Assembly (NCBI GenBank): GCA_963822175.1
Contig: CAWGGJ010000003.1
Span: 720,934-784,933 of the forward strand
DNA length: 64,000 nucleotides
From: FEB-25 sp963822175
GTDB lineage: Bacteria; Chloroflexota; Anaerolineae; Anaerolineales; UBA4823
Direction of reading: 5' to 3'
Part shown: positions 1-9,784 of the stretch, piece after piece
Layout of the letters: each line of letters starts with the position of its first letter
Numbering within the stretch: position 1 is the stretch's first letter
Translations under genes and position numbers: made by a program
The notes under the pieces: generated by a model
Databases searched by the model: none
The model's input: the letters and a program-made list of their open reading frames with translations, nothing else
Told to the model about the DNA's origin: nothing

Positions 1-1
1 G

Positions 2-2851
2 ACGCTCACCATCCAGGGTGGCTACACCACCAGTGACTGGGAGACCCCAGAACCGGAGGTCAACATCACCACGCTGGATGCTCAGGGGCAGGGGCGGGTG
101 ATCACAATCAAGGGCGAAATTGCATCCACCATTGCTGGACTGCACATCACCGGTGGCAATGCCCTGGTGATGGATGATAACCATAATGATGGGGGCGGCA
201 TTTATACCCAACTGAATATGTTACCTGCTGGCACTGTCCTGACGCTGAAGGACAACCATATCTACGGGAACACCGCCTGGAGTGGCGGGGGAGCTTATCT
301 TGACGGTCATGGTGATTACCTGCTGGAGGGCAACACCTTCGAAACCAATACTGCCAGCGATCGCGGCGGTGGGGCGGTGGTCTTCAACCAGTTTGCTACC
401 CTGAACAACAACAATTTCGATCACAACAGCTGCGGCAGCATGGGTGGTGGGCTGGCAATCCTGTATGCCGACGCCATCCTGCAAAGCAACAGCTTTACCG
501 AAAACGAGGCGGGGGAGGCCGGCGGTGGGTTGTTTGTGTACAACAGCTCCTTCGAGGCGGAGGGAGATTGGATCGTAAAGAACAGTAGCGGGCGCGGCGG
601 CGGGTTGGCTGTTTTTGGTGAAATGAACCGCCATACCTGGCGGGATAACTGGATGGTCAATGTAGTCGTCGCCTACAATGAAGCCACCACAGAGGGCTCC
701 GGCATATACGTCGGCGGCTGCCCGTTGCACCTGTGGCACGCCACCCTGGTAAATAACATCGGCGGAGGTGACAGTGGCATCCTGATCGGCGACTGGAATC
801 CCTGGGACATCCCCACCACTTCCGAGGTCGAGCTGCTCAACACGATCGTGACCACGCAGACCACCGGCATTGCGGTGGGAGACGGTAGCTCAGTGGCGGT
901 CGACAGTATCCTGTGGTATGCGGATGCCATCACGCTCACCGAAGTGCCCGAAGCGGACGTCTCGATTGTCAACCAGTTCACCGGCGACCCAGCCTTTGCT
1001 GACCCACCCGCGGCAGACTTTCACCTCAATCCCACTTCAGCAGCACGCGACGTAGGGATGGTGAGCGGGGTAGCCAGTGATATTGACGGATGGGTGAGAC
1101 CGATGGGTTTCGGCTTTGACCTGGGTGCTTTCGAACACCACGACGCAGCCATCAGCCTGTCTGCAATACCGCACCTGAGCGGCGCTAATATTGGGGAGGA
1201 GCTCACTTATCAAGTTGTGCTAACCAGCAGTGGTGCGGGAGACAACGTCAACGTGATCCTGACCGACACGCTGGATGCATGGCAGCGCCCTCTAACAGTT
1301 GATTCGCCAGATGGGAACTGCAGCATCGAAAATCCGGATTGGGGCGGCACAGTGGTCTGCGAACCCGGCAACCTGAACATCGGTGATGTGATCGATATCC
1401 AGGTGACAGTCGAAGTCGACGCTGCAGCATCACTGGGTGACGAGCTGATCAACACCGTGACCGCGCATGCAGACAAGGCTGCTAACACCGTCCAATCGGT
1501 GGTGTATGCGCAGGATTGCCACGTGCGCATCGGCAACAGCCCCACCGAGTATACTTCGGTGCAGGAGGCAGTGGAGGCGGCCTATCCATACGCGCTGGTG
1601 AAGGTGGCAGGCACCTGCATGGGCGTCTATGGGCCGCAAGGAGCACGCCAGCAGGTCTTGCTCGAGCAGACACTGACCCTGCAAGGTGGCTATACCACCG
1701 CCAACTGGACCACGCCCGACTCTGAGACCAACATCACCACGCTGGACGCACGCGGATTGGGGCGTGTGCTGTTCATCAACACCCAAACGCCAGGTGGAAC
1801 GTTGATCGACGGTCTGCACATCACCGGCGGGAACGGTGCTTACCAGGTGGGTGGGCATTCACCGTTCGAACACTTTGGAAGCCGCGGCGGTGGGGTGTAT
1901 GTGTATGGCTCTGACCCCACGTTTTCGAACGATCACATCTACGGCAACATCACTCCTGAGGAAGGCGGAGGCATGGCGACCAGCTTCTGCAACTGTACGG
2001 TCCGTAACACCACCTTTTCCGGCAATACGACGCTGACGGTGGGAGGTGGATTGTCAGCCCATGCCGGTGCCGCTGAAGTGTATGACAGCCTTTTCGAAGG
2101 GAACAGCGCAGAGACCGGTGGCGGATTCGGTTCAGCTGCAGCGGGGGGTGGTCGTTTCTTCCGCACCACCTTCATCAATAATCATGCCACTGGTTACGGC
2201 GGCGGTTTAGCACTTGAAACGGCAGCCTGGCTGAATGAGACAGTGATCCTGAACAATACGGCAGAGCGCGGGGCGGGGATTGCCTTTTTCGAAGGGATCA
2301 GCCCATTTAGCCCCTATGCCGTTCTGACCAACACTGTCATAGCCGACAACCAGGCGACGTTGGAAGGCGCGGGGGTTTTCATCCCTTCGGGAGGGGCGGT
2401 GAAAATGCTGCACACCACCCTGGCACGCAATATTGGTGGGGATAGCAGCGGTGTGACCCTGAGCTGGTACGACTGGATGTCGCCTGGAACTTCGACTCTA
2501 CTGATGACGGATACCATCCTGGCATATCAAGACGTGGGAATCAAGGTGAGTGATGCCAGCACGATCACGGTAAATGGGGTATTGTGGTTTGCCAATACAG
2601 ATGATGTCTGGCAATCGAACGATGCCACGGTGTACCTGTCAAACGAACATACTGGCGATCCGCTCTTCCTCAACCCGGATAACGGTGACTATCACATAGG
2701 CGAGACATCTGCTGCACGGGATATGGGTGTGCCGAGTGGCGTGACGTGGGATATAGATGGCGAGCGCCGTCCAATGGGTCCAGCCTGGGACCTGGGTGCA
2801 GACGAGTATTTCCTGAACTCGATCTTTCTGCCATTGACCCTGCGGAATTAA
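2..2851 (+). CDS. Secreted right-handed beta-helix repeat protein, 5' partial
   Basis: The reading frame is already open at base 2, so the start lies outside the window; the first internal ATG (98) is not the true start. The protein is built twice over. A block opening with LTIQGGYTT.. and LDAQGQGR runs through many GGG-x-Y/V and N-x-I-x-x-N-x-A rungs of a parallel beta-helix and ends in a choice-of-anchor-type segment (DIDGWVRPMG, DLGAFE). A DUF11-like beta-sandwich of about 110 residues follows (LTYQVVLTSSGAG, ending NTVTAHAD). The block then repeats (LTLQGGYTT, LDARGLGR, DIDGERRPMG, DLGADE). The last residues, IFLPLTLRN, resemble the tails of the next two surface proteins. It is probably an exported adhesin-like or carbohydrate-binding surface protein; the ligand is unknown. 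Confidence 0.85.
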   Translation, partial: TLTIQGGYTTSDWETPEPEVNITTLDAQGQGRVITIKGEIASTIAGLHITGGNALVMDDNHNDGGGIYTQLNMLPAGTVLTLKDNHIYGNTAWSGGGAYLDGHGDYLLEGNTFETNTASDRGGGAVVFNQFATLNNNNFDHNSCGSMGGGLAILYADAILQSNSFTENEAGEAGGGLFVYNSSFEAEGDWIVKNSSGRGGGLAVFGEMNRHTWRDNWMVNVVVAYNEATTEGSGIYVGGCPLHLWHATLVNNIGGGDSGILIGDWNPWDIPTTSEVELLNTIVTTQTTGIAVGDGSSVAVDSILWYADAITLTEVPEADVSIVNQFTGDPAFADPPAADFHLNPTSAARDVGMVSGVASDIDGWVRPMGFGFDLGAFEHHDAAISLSAIPHLSGANIGEELTYQVVLTSSGAGDNVNVILTDTLDAWQRPLTVDSPDGNCSIENPDWGGTVVCEPGNLNIGDVIDIQVTVEVDAAASLGDELINTVTAHADKAANTVQSVVYAQDCHVRIGNSPTEYTSVQEAVEAAYPYALVKVAGTCMGVYGPQGARQQVLLEQTLTLQGGYTTANWTTPDSETNITTLDARGLGRVLFINTQTPGGTLIDGLHITGGNGAYQVGGHSPFEHFGSRGGGVYVYGSDPTFSNDHIYGNITPEEGGGMATSFCNCTVRNTTFSGNTTLTVGGGLSAHAGAAEVYDSLFEGNSAETGGGFGSAAAGGGRFFRTTFINNHATGYGGGLALETAAWLNETVILNNTAERGAGIAFFEGISPFSPYAVLTNTVIADNQATLEGAGVFIPSGGAVKMLHTTLARNIGGDSSGVTLSWYDWMSPGTSTLLMTDTILAYQDVGIKVSDASTITVNGVLWFANTDDVWQSNDATVYLSNEHTGDPLFLNPDNGDYHIGETSAARDMGVPSGVTWDIDGERRPMGPAWDLGADEYFLNSIFLPLTLRN

Positions 2852-3177
2852 GATCACATCCTAGAAAGTAGGCTATACATCACACAATTATGAATGAAAC
2901 GATGATATTTTAATCAATAAATAGGTTTTACAGACCATAGACGAACAACTTCTACAATACCTGTTGTGTGGTTTATGGGTTGCATCAATAGACGTAAAGG
3001 TGGCACCTGATAACTACTTGGAGATGGCAAGGCAATTTCAATGTAATTCCAATACTTGGTGACTCCCAACAGGTGAACTCGGGTGTGTTGCGAATTTATC
3101 CCAGGGGAGATTAATGCTTCTAAAGTGCTGGAGATTTGATTTTCCAGGTAGATAAATAACTTAGAAAGGAAGCAGAC

Positions 3178-4740
3178 ATGCAAACACGAAGATGGATACT
3201 AATACTTTTCGCTTTGGTAGCAGGATTAGTTTTAACAGCGGCTTTTCTTGCTATTCTGGCGCGTCCCGTCTCAGCAGATGCAACCATTCTTTATGCTAAA
3301 CCAGGCGGGGCAATCTCTGGATCGTGCGATAGCTGGGATGACGCCTGTGACTTGCAGTTCGCTCTCACCTCGGCCATCTCAGGCACCGAAATCTGGGTGG
3401 CGCATGGAGTGTACACACCCGGGATGGATATAGAGTCAACCTTCCAACTTAAAATCGATGTTGCCCTTTATGGCGGCTTTGCCATGACTGAGACGCTACG
3501 CGACCAACGTAACTGGCAGCTCAACCTCACTGTGCTGAGCGGTGACATCGATGGCAACGATACCACCGACCCCAACGGCGTGGTGACGGATACGAATAAT
3601 ATCCATGGCAACAACGCCTTTCATGTTCTGGACGGCAGCGGGACCAACGCCACTGCCATCCTGGACGGATTTACCGCCACAGCTGGAAATGCAATCGGAA
3701 CTATCGGCTATTACGACGCCCTAGGCGGTGGGATGATTATTACACCATCCGGTAGTCCTACCGTTCAGAATATCAGTTTTATTGGCAACCATGCCAACGG
3801 TTATGGCGGAGGATTTTATAATGAAGGTAACCTGGTACTCTCCCATGTTGTTTTTATTAATAACACATGCAATAATGGGGGTGGGGGCATATTAACTTAC
3901 GGGAGTCCCGTCCTCACCGATGTGGATTTCATCGGGAATCAGGCAGTTATCGGCGGAGGACTTAACATCCAGGGGAGTTACAATACCGTGACCATCAACC
4001 AGGCCAGATTTATCGGGAATCGCGCGTTTAGCAATACGTATTACACATATGGCGGGGGAATGTATGAAAATCAGGGAGAGGGCAGCAGCCTGAACCTGAC
4101 AAATGCGATATTTAGTGGAAATATATCGACCTGGTACGGCGGTGGAATGGTAATTTCTGTGGGTGATGTACAGATGACCAATGTTCTCTTCTACGGCAAT
4201 TGGGCTGGCGATTCCGGAGGCGGGATGTCGATTTATCAAACCGCTCCTGAGATGACGAATGTTACCTTCAGCGGTAACTGGTCAAATTATGGTGGGGGGA
4301 TCTATATCGATGCACTTAACGGCTTCCCACTCAACCTAGCGAACAGCATCTTTTGGGGGAATTCCGGACCATATGGAAGTCAATTCGACAAACAAATCTG
4401 GATTCATGCTGGACTGGTGAACGCCTCGTACAGCGACATTCAAGGTGGATATACCGGCGAAGGCAATATAAACGTTGACCCACAATTCACTTTTCCCATC
4501 ACCGCCACCGTTGCACCCACCACCACCGGTGATTATCACTTACAGATCATCTCTCCCGCCATCGATGCTGGTGATAACCGAGCTATTGCTGTCACCACCG
4601 ACCTGGACGGCAAAATGCGTAAAATGGATATAGCCAGTGTGCCCGATACGGGCTTCGGCACACCACCGATTGTGGATATGGGTCCTTACGAAGATGGCTT
4701 GGTTGTCAGGTTCTTCTTGCCCGTCATTTCAAAGGAATGA
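3178..4740 (+). CDS. Secreted parallel beta-helix surface protein
   Basis: A 520-residue protein with a clear N-terminal signal segment (charged QTRR, hydrophobic core to about residue 28, then RPVSADA). The mature part contains repeated GGG(M/F/I) and F-x-G-N-x-A/S rungs (GGGFYNEGN, FIGNRA, FSGNWSNYGGGIY) typical of right-handed beta-helix (PbH1) folds. It ends with a DLDGK-R segment, DMGPYE and the tail FFLPVISKE. The start ATG follows the ribosome site AGAAAGGAAGC. It is convergent with the related gene at 5095-6624, and the group of three suggests a surface-protein locus. Function beyond surface display or adhesion cannot be read from the sequence. Confidence 0.85.
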   Translation: MQTRRWILILFALVAGLVLTAAFLAILARPVSADATILYAKPGGAISGSCDSWDDACDLQFALTSAISGTEIWVAHGVYTPGMDIESTFQLKIDVALYGGFAMTETLRDQRNWQLNLTVLSGDIDGNDTTDPNGVVTDTNNIHGNNAFHVLDGSGTNATAILDGFTATAGNAIGTIGYYDALGGGMIITPSGSPTVQNISFIGNHANGYGGGFYNEGNLVLSHVVFINNTCNNGGGGILTYGSPVLTDVDFIGNQAVIGGGLNIQGSYNTVTINQARFIGNRAFSNTYYTYGGGMYENQGEGSSLNLTNAIFSGNISTWYGGGMVISVGDVQMTNVLFYGNWAGDSGGGMSIYQTAPEMTNVTFSGNWSNYGGGIYIDALNGFPLNLANSIFWGNSGPYGSQFDKQIWIHAGLVNASYSDIQGGYTGEGNINVDPQFTFPITATVAPTTTGDYHLQIISPAIDAGDNRAIAVTTDLDGKMRKMDIASVPDTGFGTPPIVDMGPYEDGLVVRFFLPVISKE

Positions 4741-4888
4741 AGATCCCGACAGTGACAATGCAAGAAGGGACTAGTAAGCGCAGGAATTTCCTATCTTGCA
4801 GGCCTTGCAACCAGCTATATTAGGATGCTATATCCCGGGTAAGCATGCCTGCTGATTAATTAGGGTAGTTCATAATACCAAAATCGAA

Positions 4889-4915
4889 GGGTGAGTCTTC
4901 TGACTCGCCCTTTTT
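4889..4915 (+). terminator. Intrinsic terminator after the beta-helix gene
   Basis: A nine-pair stem (GGGTGAGTC / GACTCGCCC, one G-T wobble) with a TTCT loop is followed directly by TTTTT. It lies about 150 bases after the stop of the 520-residue surface protein. The rest of 4741-5094 shows no gene. Confidence 0.8.
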
Positions 4916-5094
4916 GATGATTCGATAGGATGCAAACCCATGCTCTTGATTTTACAAACCCTGGCTACCCCCTCGTTACTGTTTCTATGAATAAACAATA
5001 TTAAGGGAATTTACCAACTCAACAAGAGAAAACTTAAAATATTGCGGATTTCACATAAACCCCTTGTATTTATTTACCCACTACAGACAGACAC

Positions 5095-6624
5095 TCATTT
5101 TATCATCACCGGAAGCCAGAAATTCACCAGGATCACATACTCAAATGATCCAATGTCATTTGCAGCACCTTGCGGACGGGGCATACCGCGCTGATCCACA
5201 GTCACCGGATGACCATCGGGATCCGTGGAAGATGCAGCATCGATCGCCGGACTACCTGCTAATAATGCATGCGTTGGGGTATATCCGCCATGATATCCCA
5301 GTGGTCCGAGCATGGGGTTTTCCCCATAAATGTTGCCGGTCTGATCGCCTGTGATGGTGCAACCGCTTGTATTTTGGATCAGATTGTAACCATAGGAACT
5401 GAATGTTCCAAAGCAATCCGGTCCGTTCGGGCCATCACCACCCGCCAGCAAGGTATTTTTCAAAATCACCAACGTGCCGAAATTATAGATTCCACCGCCG
5501 CCTGCTCCGCCGGCTGAGTTGCCACTTAAGCTGACGTTAGTCAGCGTCAAAGTGGACTCGCTGGAGTTGTACAACCCTCCGCCCCGGTTGCCGGCAGTGT
5601 TACCACTGAAGGTGACATTCAACAGCGTGGAAGTACCAAGATTAATCATCCCAGCGCCTTGGTCATTGGCAGAGTTACCGCTGAAGGTGACGTTGGTTAG
5701 CGTGGATGTCCCAGGATATTCGGTGATCATTCCTCCACCACTGAGATTGATGGCGGAGTTATCCATGAAGTTAACGTTCATCAGCGTGGCAATATTAGTG
5801 TTCGTCATCCCTCCACCATGGTACTTGGCGGAGTTACTGAGGAAGGTGACATTCGTCAGTGTGGCTGTGCCAGGGATACCGTTGAACATCCCACCGTTTT
5901 TAGGAGCGGAGTTGCCAACGAAAACGACATCCGTCAACATGGCAATACCAGCATTATGCATCCCGCCACCGTTTCCATCATATGAGGAAGGTGTGGCAAA
6001 GTTCCCGTTGAAGACGACGTTCGTGAGCGTGGCGGTGCCAGTGTTATAAATTCCACCGCCGTAAACATCCGTGGAATTCGTGTTGAAAATAACGTTTGCC
6101 AGGGTTGCGTTGCCATAATGATTGTACAACCCACCGCCACCATGCTGGGCAAAACTACCACTAAAAGTGACATTCATCAGCAAAGTTGTACCAGAGTTAT
6201 ACATCCCGCCGCCTGAATTAATAACACCAGTGGCAAAACCATTGGCAATGGTCAGACCTATAAAAGCCGTGCTTCCAGCCGTTACACGGAAAATTTGAGA
6301 AGCATGGTTACCATCGACTGTCAGGCTATCCGGTCCGGGACCATTGATGGTCAGATTTTTATCAATAAATAACGGACCCAGATTTAAGACGATCGTCCCA
6401 CTAACACTGAAGTTAATCGTATCCCCAACATCTGCAACCTGGATCGCATCTCGCAGCGAGCAATCACCATCGCTGCAGCTGCCGTCGTTTTCATCGGCAA
6501 GGGTATTAACGGTCAGCGTGGCTGCCAGGGTTTGTTTCGGTGACAGCCCACCACTGATCATCATTACACAAAGGAGGAGGACGAGAAATATTCTTGATTG
6601 GCTGATATTTCGATTGGTGGACAT
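5095..6624 (-). CDS. CSLREA-type secreted beta-helix protein
   Basis: A 509-residue exported protein. A signal peptide (hydrophobic run to about residue 35, ending QTLAA) is followed by the CSLREA-like start of this family: LTVNTLADENDGSC then CSLRDAIQ at about residues 55-62. Next come about ten beta-helix rungs of the form LTNVTFSGNSA...GGG(M/I)YN. The C-terminal part (SPAIDAASSTDPDG, DQRGMPRPQG, DIGSFEY) is the choice-of-anchor segment seen in such proteins. It ends NFWLPVMIK. GGAGGG lies upstream of the ATG. The rungs are nearly identical to each other at DNA level, so copy-number change by recombination is plausible. Confidence 0.88.
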   Translation of the reverse strand: MSTNRNISQSRIFLVLLLCVMMISGGLSPKQTLAATLTVNTLADENDGSCSDGDCSLRDAIQVADVGDTINFSVSGTIVLNLGPLFIDKNLTINGPGPDSLTVDGNHASQIFRVTAGSTAFIGLTIANGFATGVINSGGGMYNSGTTLLMNVTFSGSFAQHGGGGLYNHYGNATLANVIFNTNSTDVYGGGIYNTGTATLTNVVFNGNFATPSSYDGNGGGMHNAGIAMLTDVVFVGNSAPKNGGMFNGIPGTATLTNVTFLSNSAKYHGGGMTNTNIATLMNVNFMDNSAINLSGGGMITEYPGTSTLTNVTFSGNSANDQGAGMINLGTSTLLNVTFSGNTAGNRGGGLYNSSESTLTLTNVSLSGNSAGGAGGGGIYNFGTLVILKNTLLAGGDGPNGPDCFGTFSSYGYNLIQNTSGCTITGDQTGNIYGENPMLGPLGYHGGYTPTHALLAGSPAIDAASSTDPDGHPVTVDQRGMPRPQGAANDIGSFEYVILVNFWLPVMIK

Positions 6625-7210
6625 AAAATAATCCCTCCTGGTGTGGATTTATATTTACTTGCAGTCCCGAATAGTTATAAATATGATCACTCGCCCACTT
6701 ACCTGATCACCTTTAATTTCCCTGTACCTCCAACCCCCATGTTTTATTCATAAAATGCGCTCATTCAATATACATCTTTTTTTGTGAAATGCAAGCATAA
6801 TTCTTGCTTTTTTAATTAACCCTGAATTCAGATTACTGGTAGAGCAGTCGTTTGGTATTAATTCAAGCTACCATCCTTCCTCTTTCCCGTTTCTGGTCTT
6901 TGATATAGGCTTAATTGCAACATTTGCACTCGATATGTCTACAGGGATATACTGCCTGCAGTAAATTAATTTGCGGGTATGGGGATGATAGATTAACCAC
7001 AGTTGCCTGCTCTCACTTCGATAGGACGGAGCACTCAGATGGTTGTTATCTCCTCCCAGCACATCACCTAACACGACCCATGTTATTTCCCTATGATTTA
7101 TCGCTAACCTTTCCAGTTAATACCTATACTAAGTGACTAATCACGAATTGCTGATCTCTGATACCAAAACATGAGAAATCTTAAAAAATCACAATAACCG
7201 CACAAACACC
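6625..7210. other. Long intergenic region, no gene recognised
   Basis: AT-rich DNA between divergent genes. Short open frames exist on both strands near 6868-7136 but show no recognisable motif, no convincing ribosome site and overlap each other antisense. The promoter of the gene at 5095-6624 must lie in its left part. Confidence 0.5.
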
Positions 7211-7238
7211 TTGTAAAATAGAACATTTGTACTATAAT
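7211..7238 (+). promoter_or_regulatory. Sigma70-like promoter
   Basis: TTGTAA, a 16-base spacer, then a perfect TATAAT. This predicts a start near 7245 and a leader of about 95 bases before the winged-helix gene at 7341. Confidence 0.6.
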
Positions 7239-7340
7239 GCAAATATGATCAGCTCATTCATCCACAAATCTAACAGATTCTCTTCCAAATCTTATTCGTT
7301 TCGATTCGTTTTTTATTAAAACGACTACTTTTTTACATAC

Positions 7341-7844
7341 ATGTCCCAACCTCGCCTCCCACCTCGTGGGATCTTCATCCCCACCCATATGATCTTTAAC
7401 ACCCAGCTGCCCCCGGCTGTGCTGGTCACCTGGATCAAGCTGCGCTGCCTAGCCTGGGATGGATGGGTTACGCCGCCCTTTAGCATACCTGAGCTTGCCT
7501 CCCTCATCGGCATTCACCCGAACAGATTACACAAGCACCTGTCCCATCTTCAAGAAATATCCGCCCTGGCATGGCGCATAACAAAGGCAGGAAAGCTTAT
7601 CCTGTCCTTCCCCGAAGAGCCTGCTGCCAGGATAGTGAACCAGCCCTCAGCATCCATTCTCCCGGGTGCAACGATTCCTTATCCCCAGGACCGAGATACC
7701 CTTGCTAGCCCGTCTTACTTTCCGCCGCAAATCCTTGGTTATCTTTCCTATCCGGAAGAACCTGAAGGATTCTCAACCCTGGAAGTATGTGAAGATTTGA
7801 AGCTTGAGCGAGTGAATGAAGTGGCTGATTTTGAGCATTGCTGA
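7341..7844 (+). CDS. Winged-helix DNA-binding protein, function unknown
   Basis: A 167-residue soluble protein. The N-terminal 90 residues look like a helix-turn-helix of the replication-initiator or DnaD-N type: TWIKLRCLAWDG, then a helix pair FSIPELASLIGI / NRLHKHLSHLQE and a short wing (LAWRITKAGKLILSF). The remainder is proline-rich and looks disordered. No ribosome site is obvious before ATG 7341, although a good promoter lies 100 bases upstream. A strong hairpin (7887-7916) without a T-run follows the gene. It could be a plasmid or phage-like replication accessory protein or a regulator; the family is not identified with certainty. Confidence 0.6.
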   Translation: MSQPRLPPRGIFIPTHMIFNTQLPPAVLVTWIKLRCLAWDGWVTPPFSIPELASLIGIHPNRLHKHLSHLQEISALAWRITKAGKLILSFPEEPAARIVNQPSASILPGATIPYPQDRDTLASPSYFPPQILGYLSYPEEPEGFSTLEVCEDLKLERVNEVADFEHC

Positions 7845-7947
7845 GCTGATCTGTACCAATGATAGATACACTATCTAATAATAAATGCGGCGATCATGAT
7901 CATCCATGACCGCCGCCAGGAGTAGCCTGGTTTAATTCCCAGCCTTT

Positions 7948-8568
7948 CTACCCAGAAGCCTGACTCCTTGACTGTAATAACTGGATCAGGGTGAGCAGCA
8001 GTATCGGATTCACCTCGCTGGTCTGCATGGTTGTGGCAGGTTGGCTGGCTGCGGGTGTGCCTTGTGCGACCATTCCAGCATTGATTTCACTCATGACACT
8101 ATCCCCCCCACCTGGCATGCCACCCGGACCCTCCATAGGGGCAGCCTGACTTTGCCCGGAGGCGTTGGGAGTGCTGGCTGAGGCAGGCACACTTGCACCC
8201 GCTTCCATGGATTGCATCATGGCGCTAACCTGCTCTTCAGTGAGACCCATTGCATCCATCTCCCTGACCTGGTCGGTGGTCATGGTTTCCTGGATCTGTT
8301 TCACCAACGCATCCAGCTCCACCTGGGAGGTGGTGTCACTGTTGCTCAAGGATTGATAAGCCTGCCACAGGGTAAGCAGCACACCTGCCTGTGGGGCAGT
8401 CACTGCCTGAGCAGTGCCCTCCAGTTTAAGCGTGCCAGCTGCCAGCTCAACCGCAAGAGATAAACCGCTGCTGGTTATGACAGACACTGTGGGCGTACTG
8501 CTGCACCCTGCCAGCACGGTGGCAATGATCGTAATTAGGGTGCAAATGTTAATGAGTTTTGACTTCAT
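7948..8568 (-). CDS. Small lipoprotein of unknown function
   Basis: A 206-residue protein with a classic type II signal: basic MKSK, a hydrophobic stretch and the lipobox LAGC (Cys22), so it is predicted to be lipid-anchored outside the membrane. The middle contains a helical segment with LTEEQVSAMMQSM, followed by a low-complexity Ser/Ala/Gly/Met region (PGGMPGGGD) and a helical C-terminus (NPILLLTLIQLLQ). It lies just downstream of the DUF4405/Tat redox membrane gene on the same strand and may be co-transcribed. Nothing indicates an enzymatic role. Confidence 0.65.
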   Translation of the reverse strand: MKSKLINICTLITIIATVLAGCSSTPTVSVITSSGLSLAVELAAGTLKLEGTAQAVTAPQAGVLLTLWQAYQSLSNSDTTSQVELDALVKQIQETMTTDQVREMDAMGLTEEQVSAMMQSMEAGASVPASASTPNASGQSQAAPMEGPGGMPGGGDSVMSEINAGMVAQGTPAASQPATTMQTSEVNPILLLTLIQLLQSRSQASG

Positions 8569-8589
8569 TTTATCGTCCTTTCTTCGGTT

Positions 8590-9395
8590 CTATGTACATT
8601 CACCAAAATCGCAACGGTTGTTATTATTGCTATCTGTATAACGCCGGCATTGCCCAGGGAACGAACAGTGCCTGCCACACTGGATGCTGCAACTATCACT
8701 CGATGAGAACCAACCGGATGAAGATTGGGGAACACCCGACTGGTTGATATAGTAACTTGAGGAATTGCTTGTTTCATCCTGGATGGTCGTGCTGCCTTCT
8801 CCGCCCTGCAATGCTGCCAGGCTCCTGGTGGCACTCAGCATGGCAATTAACGATGCACCTCCCGCTACCCCAAACACCTTCAAAAAATCCCGCCGGTCCA
8901 TGGAGTGCCTGTCGACTGGAACCGGCTGCAGCTGGGGTGATTTTGCAAGCGTGGGGACGGATGGTATTACAATTGCCCTGGTTGTTTTGGATATCCACCG
9001 CCAGTGGAGCGCCAGTTTGACCATGAGCGCCAGCAGGGTTGTTATGGATGCAATAATGTGAATGGTGAGCCAGCTGGTGTAGTTGTTGAGGGGTACTCCC
9101 AGCCAGGTGGAAATGACCAGCCCGGTGAGGATGATCAGGGCAAAACCTGCCAGCAACAAGCCATCAACAATGTACTTGAGTAACACGTTTCCCGATACAT
9201 TGTTGAACAAACGCTTGCTCACTGCATCCACCCAATCGAGTGGATCAGCAGGTGATAAAGTGCCAGCAAGCCGCCAAAGGCACCGATCCACTGGTGTAGC
9301 TCGATGCCAGTAAAACTCAGGAAAAATGCCAGCAGGAATCCTGTAAACAACAAAATATCAATCCACCAATAAGTTTTCTGCTTTGTTTTCATCAT
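8590..9395 (-). CDS. DUF4405-like membrane protein with Tat motif and Cys-rich tail, frameshifted
   Basis: Two overlapping frames together make one gene. The upstream frame (from ATG 9395, ending at the TGA at 9219-9221) carries YWWIDILLF..SFTGIELHQW and a helix ending YHLLIHSIGWMQ. The downstream frame continues with WVDAVSKRLF, two more helices and HWRW. One base is missing near 9240-9250; restoring it gives the usual DUF4405 order of histidine-bearing helices. After about 170 residues comes a twin-arginine motif, MDRRDFLKVFG, with a hydrophobic run. The tail contains CSIQCGRHCSFPGQC and NNNNRCDFGEC, which could bind an iron-sulfur cluster or another metal. It is probably a membrane electron-transfer protein. 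The fusion of membrane helices with an internal Tat-like signal is unusual. Confidence 0.65.
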
Positions 9396-9784
9396 GCCTC
9401 GCTTTTCACTTTGCCTGCCAGGGATGATGAGAAGATCGATCCACAGGTATGGTCCTATTTGTGAAAATAATAGCAAAAAGATGTTACAGGAATATTCAGA
9501 TGATATTTAGAAAGTGTAAAGATATGCTCCTGAATCGATCTGTGTTAGAAATTTGATTTGGTATGTGCAGCATGGAGGGCAATATTATTGGTTTAAACCA
9601 TTTACCGTTCTTCCGAGCCTGCGGTTAACCAGATTTAACGGTAAAATCGATAAAAATCTGCAATGACATTTGATGATGAATTTTTATGATAAATTCTTAG
9701 GTGCAGCTCTAGTACTATCAGGTAGCGTCATTGCAGCATCAAAATGAAACCTTGCCGTGGTGTGATGAATGAGGAGTGGATCGC
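9396..9784. other. Intergenic region between divergent genes
   Basis: No gene is recognised. It must hold promoters for the DUF4405-like gene (minus) and the zinc-ribbon gene (plus). Confidence 0.4.

Noticed and set aside
5500..6250. CRISPR-like or tandem noncoding repeats
   Set aside because: The repetition is the coding DNA of beta-helix rungs in the surface protein.
6868..7136. Transposase remnant in the long gap
   Set aside because: No DDE residues, inverted repeats or target duplications could be seen.
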